This document shows positions 12,480 through 24,239 of a DNA stretch of 64,000 bases, piece after piece. This DNA is from Arctopsyche grandis (Eukaryota; Arthropoda; Insecta; Trichoptera; Hydropsychidae): NCBI RefSeq assembly GCF_051622035.1, contig NC_135358.1, positions 13,888,001 to 13,952,000 on the forward strand. The letters run 5' to 3'. Position 1 is the stretch's first letter. Each line of letters opens with the position of its first letter. Made by a program: the position numbers and the translations under genes. The notes under the pieces are model-generated. The model had not been told where the DNA came from and searched no databases. It saw only the letters and a list, made by a program, of their open reading frames with translations.

Positions 12480-15400
12480 GTCGAATTCATTGATTTCGGT
12501 GATGGTTAGGTTAGGTTGGGTTAGGTTTCGTGAAGTTAGCACGTTTTGTGTATATTTTTGCAATGTCCAATTCTTTGATTTCGGTGATGGTTAGGTTAGG
12601 TTGGGTTAGGTTTTGTGAGGTTATCACGTTTTGTGTATATTTTTGCAATGTCGAATTCATTAATATCGGTTATGGTAAGGTTAGGTTAGGTTAGGTCTTG
12701 TGAAGTTAGCAGGTTTTGTGAATATTTTTGCAATGTCCAATTCTTTGATTTCGGTGATGGTTAGGTTAGGTTGGGTTAGGTTTGGTGGGGTAAGAACGTT
12801 TTGTGGATATTTTGGCAATGTCGAATTCATTGATTTCGGTGATGGTTAGTTTAGGTTGGATTAGGTTTCGTGAAGTTAGCACGTTTTGTGTATATTTTTG
12901 CAATGTCGAATTCATTGATTTCGGTGATGGATAGTTTAGGTAAGATAAGGTTTCGTGAAGTTAGCACGTTTGGAGTATATTTTTGCAATGTCGAATTCAT
13001 TGATTTTGGTGATGGATAGTTTAGGTAAGATATGGTTTCGTGAAGTTAGCACGTTTTGTGGATATTTTGGCAATGTCCAATTCTTTGATTTCAGTGATGG
13101 TTAGGTTAGGTTGGGTTAGGTTTGGTGGGGTAAGAACGTTTTGTGGATATTTTGGCAATGTCGAATTCTTTGATTTCGGTGTTGGTAAGGTTAGGTTGGG
13201 TTAGGTATGGTGAGGAAAGCACATTTAGTGGATATTTTGGCAATGTCGAATTCTTTGATTTCAGTGATGCTTAGGTTACTTTGGGTTAGGTATGGTGTGG
13301 TAAGCACGTTTTGTGGATATTTTGGCAATGTCATATTCTTTGATTTCGTCGATGGTTAGGTTAGGTTGGGTGGTTGGGTAAGAACGTTTTGTGGAAATTT
13401 TGGCAATGTCGAATTCTCTGTTTTTTTGTGATGGTTAGGTGAGGTTGGGTTAGGTATGGTGAGGTAAGCACCTTTTTTTGGATATTTTGGCAATGTCGAA
13501 TTCTTTGATTTCGGTGATGGTAAGGTTAGGTTGGGTTAGGACTTGTGAAGTTTGCAGATTTTGTGAATATTTTGGCAATGTCCAATTCTTTGATTTCGGT
13601 GATGGTTAGGTTAGGTTGGGTTAGGTTTGGTGGGGTAAGAACGTTTTGTGGATATTTTGGCAATGTCGATTTATTTGATTTCGTTGATGGTTAGGTTAGG
13701 TTGGGTTAGGTTTGGTAAGGTAAGCACGTTTTGTGTATATTTTTGCAATGGCCAATTCTTTAATTTCCGTGATGGTTAGGTTAGGTTGGGTTAGGTTTGG
13801 TGGGGTAAAAACGTTTTCTGGATATTTTGGCAATGTCGAATTTTTTGATTTCGGTGATGGTTAGGTTAGGTTGGGTTAGGTTTGGTGAGGTTAGCACGTT
13901 TTGTGTATATTTTTGCAATGTCGAATTCATTGATTTCGGTGATGGTTAGTTTAGGTTGGATTAGGTTTCGTGAAGTTAGCACGTTTTGTGTATATTTTTG
14001 CAATGTCGAATTCATTGATTTCGGTGATGGTTAGGTAAGGTTGGGTTAGGTTTCGACAAGTGAGCACGTTTTGTGTATATTTTTGCATTGTCAAATTCTT
14101 TGATTTCGGTGATGGTTAGGTTAGGTTGGGTTAGGTTTTGTGAGGTTATCACGTTTTGTGTATATTTTTGCAATGTCGAATTCATTAATATCGGTTATGG
14201 TAAGGTTAGGTTAGGTTAGGTCTTGTGAAGTTAGCAGGTTTTGTGAATATTTTTGCAATGTCCAATTCTTTGATTTCGGTGATGGTTAGGTTAGGTTGGG
14301 TTAGGTTTGGTGGGGTAAGAACGTTTTCTGGATATTTTGGCAATGTCGAATTTTTTGATTTCGGTAATGGTTAGGTTAGGTTGGGTTTGGTATGGTGAGG
14401 TTAGCACGTTTTATGGATATTTTGGCAATGTCGAATTCATTGATTTCGGTGATGGTTAGGTTAGGTTGGGTTAGGTTTCGTGAAGTTAGCACGTTTTGTG
14501 TATATTTTTGCAATGTCCAATTCTTTGATTTCGGTGATGGTTAGGTTAGGTTGGGTTAGGTTTTGTGAGGTTATCACGTTTTGTGTATATTTTTGCAATG
14601 TCGAATTCATTAATATCGGTTATGGTAAGGTTAGGTTAGGTTAGGTCTTGTGAAGTTAGCAGGTTTTGTGAATATTTTTGCAATGTCCAATTCTTTGATT
14701 TCGGTGATGGTTAGGTTAGGTTGGGTTAGGTTTGGTGGGGTAAGAACGTTTTGTGGATATTTTGGCAATGTCGAATTCATTGATTTCGGTGATGGTTAGT
14801 TTAGGTTGGATTAGGTTTCGTGAAGTTAGCACGTTTTGTGTATATTTTTGCAATGTCGAATTCATTGATTTCGGTGATGGATAGTTTAGGTAAGATAAGG
14901 TTTCGTGAAGTTAGCACGTTTGGAGTATATTTTTGCAATGTCGAATTCATTGATTTTGGTGATGGATAGTTTAGGTAAGATATGGTTTCGTGAAGTTAGC
15001 ACGTTTTGTGGATATTTTGGCAATGTCCAATTCTTTGATTTCAGTGATGGTTAGGTTAGGTTGGGTTAGGTTTGGTGGGGTAAGAACGTTTTGTGGATAT
15101 TTTGGCAATGTCGAATTCTTTGATTTCGGTGTTGGTAAGGTTAGGTTGGGTTAGGTATGGTGAGGAAAGCACATTTAGTGGATATTTTGGCAATGTCGAA
15201 TTCTTTGATTTCAGTGATGCTTAGGTTACTTTGGGTTAGGTATGGTGTGGTAAGCACGTTTTGTGGATATTTTGGCAATGTCATATTCTTTGATTTCGTC
15301 GATGGTTAGGTTAGGTTGGGTGGTTGGGTAAGAACGTTTTGTGGAAATTTTGGCAATGTCGAATTCTCTGTTTTTTTGTGATGGTTAGGTGAGGTTGGGT

Positions 15401-16090
15401 TAGGTATGGTGAGGTAAGCACCTTTTTTTGGATATTTTGGCAATGTCGAATTCTTTGATTTCGGTGATGGTAAGGTTAGGTTGGGTTAGGACTTGTGAAG
15501 TTTGCAGATTTTGTGAATATTTTGGCAATGTCCAATTCTTTGATTTCGGTGATGGTTAGGTTAGGTTGGGTTAGGTTTGGTGGGGTAAGAACGTTTTGTG
15601 GATATTTTGGCAATGTCGATTTATTTGATTTCGTTGATGGTTAGGTTAGGTTGGGTTAGGTTTGGTAAGGTAAGCACGTTTTGTGTATATTTTTGCAATG
15701 GCCAATTCTTTAATTTCCGTGATGGTTAGGTTAGGTTGGGTTAGGTTTGGTGGGGTAAAAACGTTTTCTGGATATTTTGGCAATGTCGAATTTTTTGATT
15801 TCGGTGATGGTTAGGTTAGGTTGGGTTAGGTTTGGTGAGGTTAGCACGTTTTGTGTATATTTTTGCAATGTCGAATTCATTGATTTCGGTGATGGTTAGT
15901 TTAGGTTGGATTAGGTTTCGTGAAGTTAGCACGTTTTGTGTATATTTTTGCAATGTCGAATTCATTGATTTCGGTGATGGTTAGGTAAGGTTGGGTTAGG
16001 TTTCGACAAGTGAGCACGTTTTGTGTATATTTTTGCATTGTCAAATTCTTTGATTTCGGTGATGGTTAGGTTAGGTTGGGTTAGGTTTCG
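12480..16090 (+). repeat. Higher-order duplication, period 1950 bp
   Basis: The segment about 12480-14140 is repeated nearly base for base at about 14430-16090, an offset of exactly 1950 bp checked at several places (12781/14731, 13161/15111, 13741/15691, 14041/15991). The two copies diverge at the outer ends. 1950 bp is close to 23 basic units. The near-identity indicates a recent tandem duplication, probably by unequal exchange. Confidence 0.85.
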
Positions 16091-16827
16091 TGAAGTTACC
16101 AGGTTTTGTGAATATTTTTGCAATGTCAAATTCTTTGATTTCTTTGATGGTTAGGTTAGGTTGGTTGGTGGGGTAAGAACGTTTTCTGGATATTTTGGCA
16201 ATGTCGAATTTTTTGATTTCGGTAATGGTTAGGTTAGGTAGGGTTTGGTATGGTGAGGTTAGCACGTTTTATGGATATTTTGGCAATGTCGAATTCATTG
16301 ATTTCGGTTATAGTTAGGTTAGGTTGGGTTAGGTTTGGTGAGGTAAGCACCTTATGTGTATATTTTTGCAATGTCGAATTCATTGATTTCGGTGATGGTT
16401 AGGTTAGGTTGGGTTAGGTTTCGTGAAGTTAGCACGTTTTGTGTATATTTTTGCAATGTCCAATTCTTTGATTTTGGTGATGGTTAGGTTAGGTTGGGTT
16501 AGGTTTTGTGAGGTTATCACGTTTTGTGTATATTTTTGAAATGTCGAATTCATTAATATCGGTTATGGTAAGGTTAGGTTAGGTTAGGTCTTGTGAAGTT
16601 AGCAGGTTTTGTGAATATTTTTGCAATGTCCAATTCTTTGATTTCGGTGATGGTTAGGTTAGGTTGGGTTAGGTTTGGTGGGGTAAGAACGTTTTGTGGA
16701 TATTTTGGCAATGTCGATTTATTTGATTTCGTTGATGGTTAGGTTAGGTTGGGTTAGGTTTGGTGAGGTTAGCACGTTTTGTGTATATTTTTGCAATGTC
16801 GAATTCATTGATTTCGGTGATGGTTAG

Positions 16828-17058
16828 TGGAAAAGACTTCGATAATGGTTTGATGTAGTTTATTGAAATGTAAAATCTGCACGTGGTGGTTCAGCGGAGC
16901 GTACGAGAACACAACTTCTTCGTACGCCGTTTTTTCGCTGACTACTCGACCGTAGCGTTCTTCCGCTTGGGTCCACACTACTTCCAACTCGTCAATAATG
17001 CCAATCGACAATCAGTTAATAAGACTGTTTGCCACACGTCATTATAAAAGTCGGAACA
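16828..17058 (-). repeat. 3' LTR of BEL copy 1
   Basis: 231 bp. Read on the minus strand it begins TGTTCCGACTTTTATAATG and ends AAGTCTTTTCCA. It includes TATAAT near the start, a CACGTG E-box and the polyadenylation signal AATAAA near the end. The partner LTR is 24009-24239. Confidence 0.93.
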
Positions 17059-18093
17059 TAGTCCCACATAGGAAAACTGTTGAACAATACAGTTATTCTA
17101 CAGAGTTACAGCATTACTGACGAGTCGTTTACAATAAATCATAGCTCTTAAAATAATTAAATAGAGGGTGAATAATGAAACCTTTGCCTCATCCAGTGTG
17201 AGGATAAAATCAATTTATTGGTTCAGTAATATTTCAACTTATAGGTATACCTCTTGTGAATGTTATTTCTATTTACATTAAAATTTTTGAAATCTCCTTT
17301 GAAGCTGTGAATAAGCATTACAAGATAAGTTTACTTTAAAGAAGAGAGAGTGGACTGTATATGGTTTAACATAAGCATTCCTCATCTTGATGTTAACTTA
17401 GACAATACAATGTTGACACTATTACAGTTGTCAATACAGATCAGCTATTACCGATCAACTAAACTTGATTAGTGAGTGTAATGCTCCTAAGTTAACTTGA
17501 TTTCATCAACAAGTAACACAAACATTGCTAAATTACAAGTAAATTGGAAAGTCATTCATTCATTCCTACAAGCAGGAAATGAAGGCGAACTATGATTATA
17601 GATGTCTCTACGTTAAACATCGAAATGTTCAGTATTATAATATTTACTTATTCTATGATTCACATAAATACTATAAACAGTAAGAGTTAACTTATGTTTT
17701 CATAACAAGAAACATAAGACCTGCGGATGACTCCCGGCAGGTTATAATTAAGTAGACATGAAATAATTTAAGATGCTCCATTAAGTTTGGCTTGGAGACT
17801 AACATTAACAAATCATGAATATAATTTTAACTGTCAAATTTTAACAGTTTATTTTAAACTCGGATATAATCCTTCCGAGTGATGACATGAGACAAGTCTT
17901 ATATTATAAAGACAAAATGATTAGATTAAATTCGGAGATATATACTGCCGAATGTTAAAATGAAAATAGCTTAAATTATACACACAACACAATTAAAGTG
18001 AATTACGGAGTACTACTATTAACATTGAATGATTTAAACTCATGATTACATCTAATAAGTAATATGCGTTGGGGGTAGTGTCTTCGGGTTAAA
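17059..18093 (-). other. 3' non-coding region of BEL copy 1
   Basis: About 1.0 kb between the Gag-Pol stop and the 3' LTR. It is AT-rich and homologous to 41097-42133 in copy 2. I see no open frame suggesting an envelope gene. Several short inverted repeats are present (for example, paired CCGAAT/ATTCGG and CGGAA/TTCCG stretches). No convincing long polypurine tract was seen before the LTR. Confidence 0.8.
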
Positions 18094-21000
18094 CTAAGCT
18101 ACCGAAGTTGACGGAATTGAAGCTGCTGTTTCTCCTCCATCTTGCTGATCTTCCTTCCTGTCAAGTGGTCCTTGTGGTAGAATCGGCAATGGCGCCACTA
18201 GATGACTGGACCGACGAAACTCTCCGCTGGCAGTAAAGACGTCGACGACTCGAACTCTGCCATCTGGTCCGGGATACAATTTAGTGACTCGACCCAAGAC
18301 CCATCGGGTTGGCAGCATGTGTTCCTCCTTTAACAAGACCATTTGACCCACACTCAGATTGTTGCTCGAGTCCTTCTTCCATTTGTGTCGTAACTGCAAA
18401 TAATGTAAATATTCCGCCGACCAACGTTTCCAAAATGCTGCTGTGGTCAATTGTATCTGAAGCAGATTGGCATGGACATTAGTGTTATATTTAACCTCCA
18501 TTGGAAGAGCGAGTAAGGATCTGCCAATTAAGAAATGTCCAGGTGTGAGGGGTAAAAGGTCTAGTGGATCCGATGACAAGGGACTAAGAGGACGGGAATT
18601 CATGCAAGCTTCTATTTGAGTCAATACCGTACAAAATGATTCGAAATTTAAGGTGGTGGCCTTTAACACCTTGTTTAAATGAATTTTCATGGATTTAACC
18701 GCTGCTTCCCACAGCCCTCCCATGTGAGGCGCCCTTGGCGGGTTAAACTTCCAACGAATCCCTTCGGAGGCTACATACCGTAGTAGCTTCTCCTCATGAG
18801 GACGTTCGTAAATTAATTTTACTAAATTAACGAGTTCACGACTTGCACCGACAAAATTAGTAGCATTGTCGGAATATATCGTATTGGGCCTGCCACGTCT
18901 GGCTACGAATCTTCTTAAACAATTTAAGAAATTTGAACTCGTTAAGTCTCCGACAAGTTCCAAGTGAACTGCCTTACTGGAAAAACACACAAAGACACAA
19001 ACGTAACCCTTAATTATCTTAGAATTCTTATTGCAACCACTCTTCACAGGAAAAGGTCCTGCGAAGTCTATCCCCACATGACTGAAAGGAAAATTCGCAG
19101 TGGTACGTTCGAGCGGGAGTAATCCCATTAATCTATTGTGTGACAGTGGTTTATTTCTGAAACAAATGACACATGAACGCACCACTCCTTTGACAGTATT
19201 ATGTCCGGCCAATGGCCAATAGGTCTGCCGCAATAACGACAGTAAGGCTTGAGTACCCAAGTGAATATATTTCAAGTGTGCATCTCGGACAATCATGTGT
19301 GTAAGTTTATGCTTATTTGACAAGATAATGGGTGACGTTGATAGAGTTGTTCCCAGAGGAAGTCTACTTCCAACACAAATTAAATTCTCATGGAATAGAG
19401 GGGACAATTTAGCTAATTTACTGCTACTGGGAATTGGATGTCCCTTGCTCAGCAAATGATATTCTAATGGAAATGATTCCATTTGCGATAACCTAATCAA
19501 ATTATTTAAAGCATCTTTTAATTCTAAAGCGGACGGTTCGTTATTTTCTTTAACGTTTAATTGTTTATTCCTTAGTGGCCGACGAACATATGATAAAACT
19601 CGAAGGAGTCTTGGAAGATGAGAATATTTATCTATCCAATTATTTTCCCTCACAAGGGTAGCGTTAGTGACTACCCTTCTCTCTGGAAGATCTATTGTGA
19701 TCTCAGGAGGTCTTCGAGGCCACCGTGATTCATCTAATTTCAACCAACTAGGGCCGTCCCACCATAACGAATTATGATTTAATTCTGATGGTTGAGTCCC
19801 TCGAGAAATTAAATCTGCTGGATTGTCTGTAGAGGAGACATGGTACCACTCAATGGGTTGAGATATTGATTGGATTTCGGCCACTCGATTGGCAACGAAG
19901 GTAGTCCATTTACATGACTCTCCCCTAATCCAATGCAATGCGACGGTTGAATCCGTCCAATAATATTTTTCATTAATATGAATTGTTAATTGGTCTATTG
20001 TTGACTTCATTAACTTTGATAATAACATAGCGGAGCACAGCTCTAAACGCGGAATAGTTACAAAACTGAGCGGAGCGACTCTCGAACGAGAACACACAAG
20101 ATGACATTTGGAATTTCCCAATTGATCAGTACATTTTACATAAATACAAGCACCATAAGCTTTCTCGGATGCGTCACAAAATCCGTGTGCCTGTATATTA
20201 ATGGCATTATTTAGTATTATCAATCTAGGAATTTTATAAAGTTTCATGACTGTATTGGATAATTGACAATCCTTCCATTTTTTGAAGATTGTCTGAGGAA
20301 TGAGTTCAATAAGTTTTAATAAAAATAAATTTAACCAATCTGATTGGACACTAGGTCCCACCATCAAAATATTATTTAGTGAGATATTGGACGTTGTCTT
20401 CGCGGACGCATCAAAAACTACACGATATTTAGTGGTAAGGCTAGACTCCTTAACCACGACGTGATGAGGTAAATAACAATGAACCTCATGTGCCTCCGGA
20501 GGTTCACACTCTGACATATGTCCTAAATTTATGTACTCTTCTAAAACTTTATTGTATTCCATTTTTAAATTATTATTGGCTAAAAAACGTCTTTCCAAAG
20601 TTTTGTGTCTTTTCTCCGCAATGTGCAATGAACTTCCTAATACTACCGGGGAATTTTTATATGGTAAAGCTACACAAAATCTACCGTTTTTATCTCGTGA
20701 TGTGTGTGCTTGGAAATGTTCCTCACATCTTTTCTCCTCAAGAGATTGATGTTTTACCATAGGAACCTGGTCTATCATCCAAAAGTTTTGAATGTGACTG
20801 TCTAATTGACTTAAGCCTATGTGGCTCTTCCCTGGAGCATTATTTACTTCGGGATATGGACCAACTATTGTCCATCCGAATTCGGTATCCTTTAAGATAG
20901 GCATACCTTTTCCTAACTGGATGGTTCCTGCTTTCATAGCATGAACGCAAATCTCGGCGCCGAGCAATAAATCGATTGGCGTCGGTTTATTCCAAAGGGG

Positions 21001-22716
21001 ATCTGATAACTTGATTCCCGCTGGTATTGAAATTAACTGTTGATCCAGTTTCACAGTTGGAATTTCGCCAGTAATTTCTGGTAATACCAAAGACAACACT
21101 TTGGTTGAGTAATTAGTGGTTGAAGACCTTATGGTCACCTTGGTGATGTGACGAATGCTACTTTCTTGATTAGCGATACCTACAATTTTTTGAGAGATTT
21201 TCTCTAATTTGAAGTTATTCTTCTTAGCGAAAGATGTGGTAACATAGTTGACTTGTGAGCCGGAATCTAATAATGTGCGACCCTTAACGACCGTTCCATT
21301 GGACGTTATAATGTCTACTTGTACCGTGGGTAAAATTATCTCCCTTTGAGAGAAATGAGTAGAATGAGCATTAATTGACTTCCTTCCCGTATTATTTGAA
21401 CTAAATGTATCGTCCTGATGCAACAAAGTATGATGGTTTTGTTTGCACCTTAAGCAATTATAGTTAGACTTGCAATTTGTTATCTTATGCGATGAATTTA
21501 AACATTTAAAACACATGTTATTAGATTTAACGAATTCATTTCTTTCCAAACTGGATTTTGCTTTGAATTTATCGCATTTGCCTATGAAATGATTATTTCG
21601 ACAGAATGCGCATGCGTTTACCTTACTTGATGGGTTTTTGTTCGCGACATGAGTTCTCATGATTCTTTGACGACTATGAGGGAATTCCTTCACCGTAGTT
21701 ACAGATGCAGTAGATTGTAATACATTACATCTATTCTGCAAGAATGTCTCTAAACTTTCATATGGTGGCATTTCTCTGCTAACCAGCGATATTTCCCAGT
21801 CTCTTACTAGATTAAAAGGTAATTTCCTTAGAACTAAACATGTTACCCATGGATCTAAAATTTCTCTCGCGTAACCCAACGATTCAATGTTTTTAATACA
21901 CACTGTTACCTGATTCAATAGATTTCTCAATTCGATATGTGATTCTCTTGTGATTAATTTTAAGTCACAAAGTGAATTAATCCTAGTTTTGAGATTAAGT
22001 CTTGGTAAATTATATTGCTTGTCTAAAATACTCCAAGCTATTTCGTAATTGTCTGAGCTAATATCTAAACCTGATACAGCTGCCAAAGCGGGACCGATTA
22101 AGGATTGATGCAAATATTGCAATTTCGTGACATTCGAATATTCCGTTTTGTTTCCTATTATATTCTTAAAAGCTTGTTGAAACGATTGCCATTCAGATGG
22201 ATCTCCCTGAAATGTGGGAATGGTTAACGTCGGTAACTTATCTCTAGCAAATTTAATTGTTGCTTGCTCTACCTTCAGTTTACCATCTTGAATGGATTGT
22301 CTCTCTAATGCTGCTTTAAGATTTTGAATTGTCATTGTGATTATGTAGAACTCTTCGTCTATTTGATCCGCCTGCTCTATATCTGTGAGGTTGTCTAAGT
22401 ACTCATAATGGAGTTTTTGGAGATAGTCGTATGCTTTTTCAATAAATTGATACTGTCCTTCATTTATTTCGGAGATTCTGTCTATTTTCTCCTGTAGTCT
22501 TTTAAACGCGCCCGAATACCTTAATTCTATTGACGTCATTGTAACTTCTACTTTATTTTCTTTCGCTAATGTTTTTATCGATTGAGTCTGACTTCGAGTC
22601 TGATGTATTCTAGAGCTTGACCTGTCTCTAATAGGTTCTACGTCCCTAGTTGGATTTCGACCTTTATGCGACTTGGAAGTCGAAGCTTCTATTTCCTCGT
22701 TTTCAGCACTTGACAT
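18094..22716 (-). pseudogene. BEL/Pao Gag-Pol polyprotein with in-frame RT deletion (1540 residues)
   Basis: The ATG at 22714-22716 matches the start used in copy 2. The order is an acidic/basic N-terminus, a Gag domain of the DUF1759 type (PTFQGDPSEWQSFQQAF), CCHC-type knuckles, an aspartic protease with LLDSGSQVNYV, only the start of the reverse transcriptase, then RNase H (GFCDASEKAYG, YWTDSTVALHW), the integrase zinc site, the integrase core (GIDFAG, YSDNATNF, GGLWEAAVK) and a C-terminal DUF5641-like domain. Compared with copy 2, the stretch equivalent to its residues 794-1018, including the YVDD catalytic site, is replaced by a 12-residue filler (20302-20337). The frame is preserved. Elsewhere the two proteins differ at roughly 14 positions. 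It cannot encode a working reverse transcriptase. Confidence 0.93.
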
Positions 22717-22821
22717 TTATTTCAGAAAGTTGCACTATTTCGTCTCATAAATACAGTTATTCTCTACTATAGCTGTCAATTGAACTATTCGTAGAGATAA
22801 GGTAACAATATTCAATAATTA

Positions 22822-23475
22822 ACCGTGATTTAAACCACTTTGGGGCTGCAAGTCTTGTGATTTATTTTAAATCACCACTGTTTCTACACACATTAAGAAA
22901 CAAAGAGATCTACCGATGTATGAATATACCGGTATGTACTTGATTTAATCCACTTTGGGGCTACAAGTCTTGTGATTTATTTTAAATCACCACTGTTTCA
23001 TCACACATTATGAAACAAAGAGATCTACCGATGTATGAATATACCGGTACGTACTTGGCTTAATTCACTTTGGGGCTACAAGTGTAATTCCACATTTATT
23101 GTGGAGGGGGGAGGGGGGAGGATGTTTCTACACACATTAAGAAACAAAGAGATCTACCGATGTATGAATATACCGGTATGTACTTGGTTTAATCCACTTT
23201 GGGGCGACAAGTATAATTCCACATTTATTGTGGAGGGGGGAGGGGGGAGGATGTTTCTACACACAATAAGAAACAAAGAGATCTACCGATGTATGAATAT
23301 ACCGGTATGTACTTGGTTTAATCCACTTTGGGGCGACAAGTATAATTCCACATTTATTGTGGAGGGGGGAGGGGGGAGGATGTTTCTACACACATTAAGA
23401 AACAAAGAGATCTACCGATGTATGAATATACCGGTATGTACTTGATTTAAGCCACTTTGGGGCTACAAGTCTAAT
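22822..23475 (-). repeat. Tandem repeat array in the leader of BEL copy 1
   Basis: About six copies of a unit of roughly 115-132 bp. Each has ACTTTGGGGCTACAAG or a variant, a conserved TACCGATGTATGAATATACC stretch and, in three copies, a G-rich tract (C-rich in the element RNA) beside the inverted repeat CCACA/TGTGG. It lies between the 5' LTR and the Gag start. An apparent 136-residue plus-strand open frame here is just the repeat read through. Confidence 0.85.
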
Positions 23476-24008
23476 TCCCCACGTGCTTTGCTAATTTTAC
23501 ACTACATCTGATTTTACACTTTTAATACGAAATTCGATGCGACCGATGAAACATTCCTTCGTAGCGCGATATTATTTTATACAATCGCGTTAATTAATTG
23601 TTATACTTTAAAACATATTTTAAAAACTGACCTACCCACATGATTGCCTTTTGAACAGATTGCCTGAGATTGAATACATTCACTTACTTGAATATCCTTT
23701 ACGATGTTTATGTGATCGTTCCGATAATTTTGGATTACCTCTGTATCCCATGCGTCTTTGTAGGTTATGTTTTTATTTATATATTTTCTGCGTCAATCAC
23801 GCGGTCATGTACCTCTGTACATCAATCAATATATTGCTGAAATAGAAGCAAACATGTTATTAGTATTGGAAAGGTATGGATAGTAACAAAGGAACGATAC
23901 CGATTTCTTAATTGACATCCATTTTTTCTCGACCACGTTTTTTCCTATTGGTTTTCCCGTTTGGTGTTGTGGCCTAGGTTACTGGTGTCCGGTTCGAAAT
24001 GACCATCA

Positions 24009-24239
24009 TGGAAAAGACTTCGATAATGGTTTGATGTAGTTTATTGAAATGTAAAATCTGCACGTGGTGGTTCAGCGGAGCGTACGAGAACACAACTTCT
24101 ACGTACGCCGTCTTTTCGCTGACTACTCGACCGTAGCGTTCTTCCGCTTGGGTCCACACTACTTCCAACTCGTCAATAATGCCAATCGACAATCAGTTAA
24201 TAAGACTGTTTGCCACACGTCATTATAAAAGTCGGAACA
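24009..24239 (-). repeat. 5' LTR of BEL copy 1
   Basis: 231 bp, nearly identical to 16828-17058. It would supply promoter and transcription start for the minus-strand element. Immediately inside it a TGG-starting stretch, TGGTCATTTCGAACCGG on the minus strand, is the best primer-binding-site candidate, three bases from the LTR edge. I could not assign a tRNA to it. Confidence 0.92.

Larger units (their letters stand above)
8306..16827 (+). repeat. Telomere-like 85-bp satellite, block II
   Basis: Continuation of the array after the R1-clade insertion, same orientation and unit types. This block carries visible higher-order structure: long runs of units are repeated with periods of about 1013 bp and 1950 bp. 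It ends at the GTTAG target duplication of the first BEL element. Confidence 0.95.

Noticed and set aside
1..16827. CRISPR-like array
   Set aside because: The regular repeats lack unique spacers. Units are contiguous, and the window is eukaryotic.
20490..20762. Plus-strand open frames within BEL copy 1 and minus-strand ones at 37789-38061 in copy 2
   Set aside because: They are antisense shadows of the Gag-Pol frame and are identical in both copies for that reason.
23035..23445. 136-residue plus-strand open frame with repeats of NSTFIVEGGGGRMFLHT
   Set aside because: It is antisense to the BEL element and consists only of the leader tandem repeat; unit length and frame coincide by chance.
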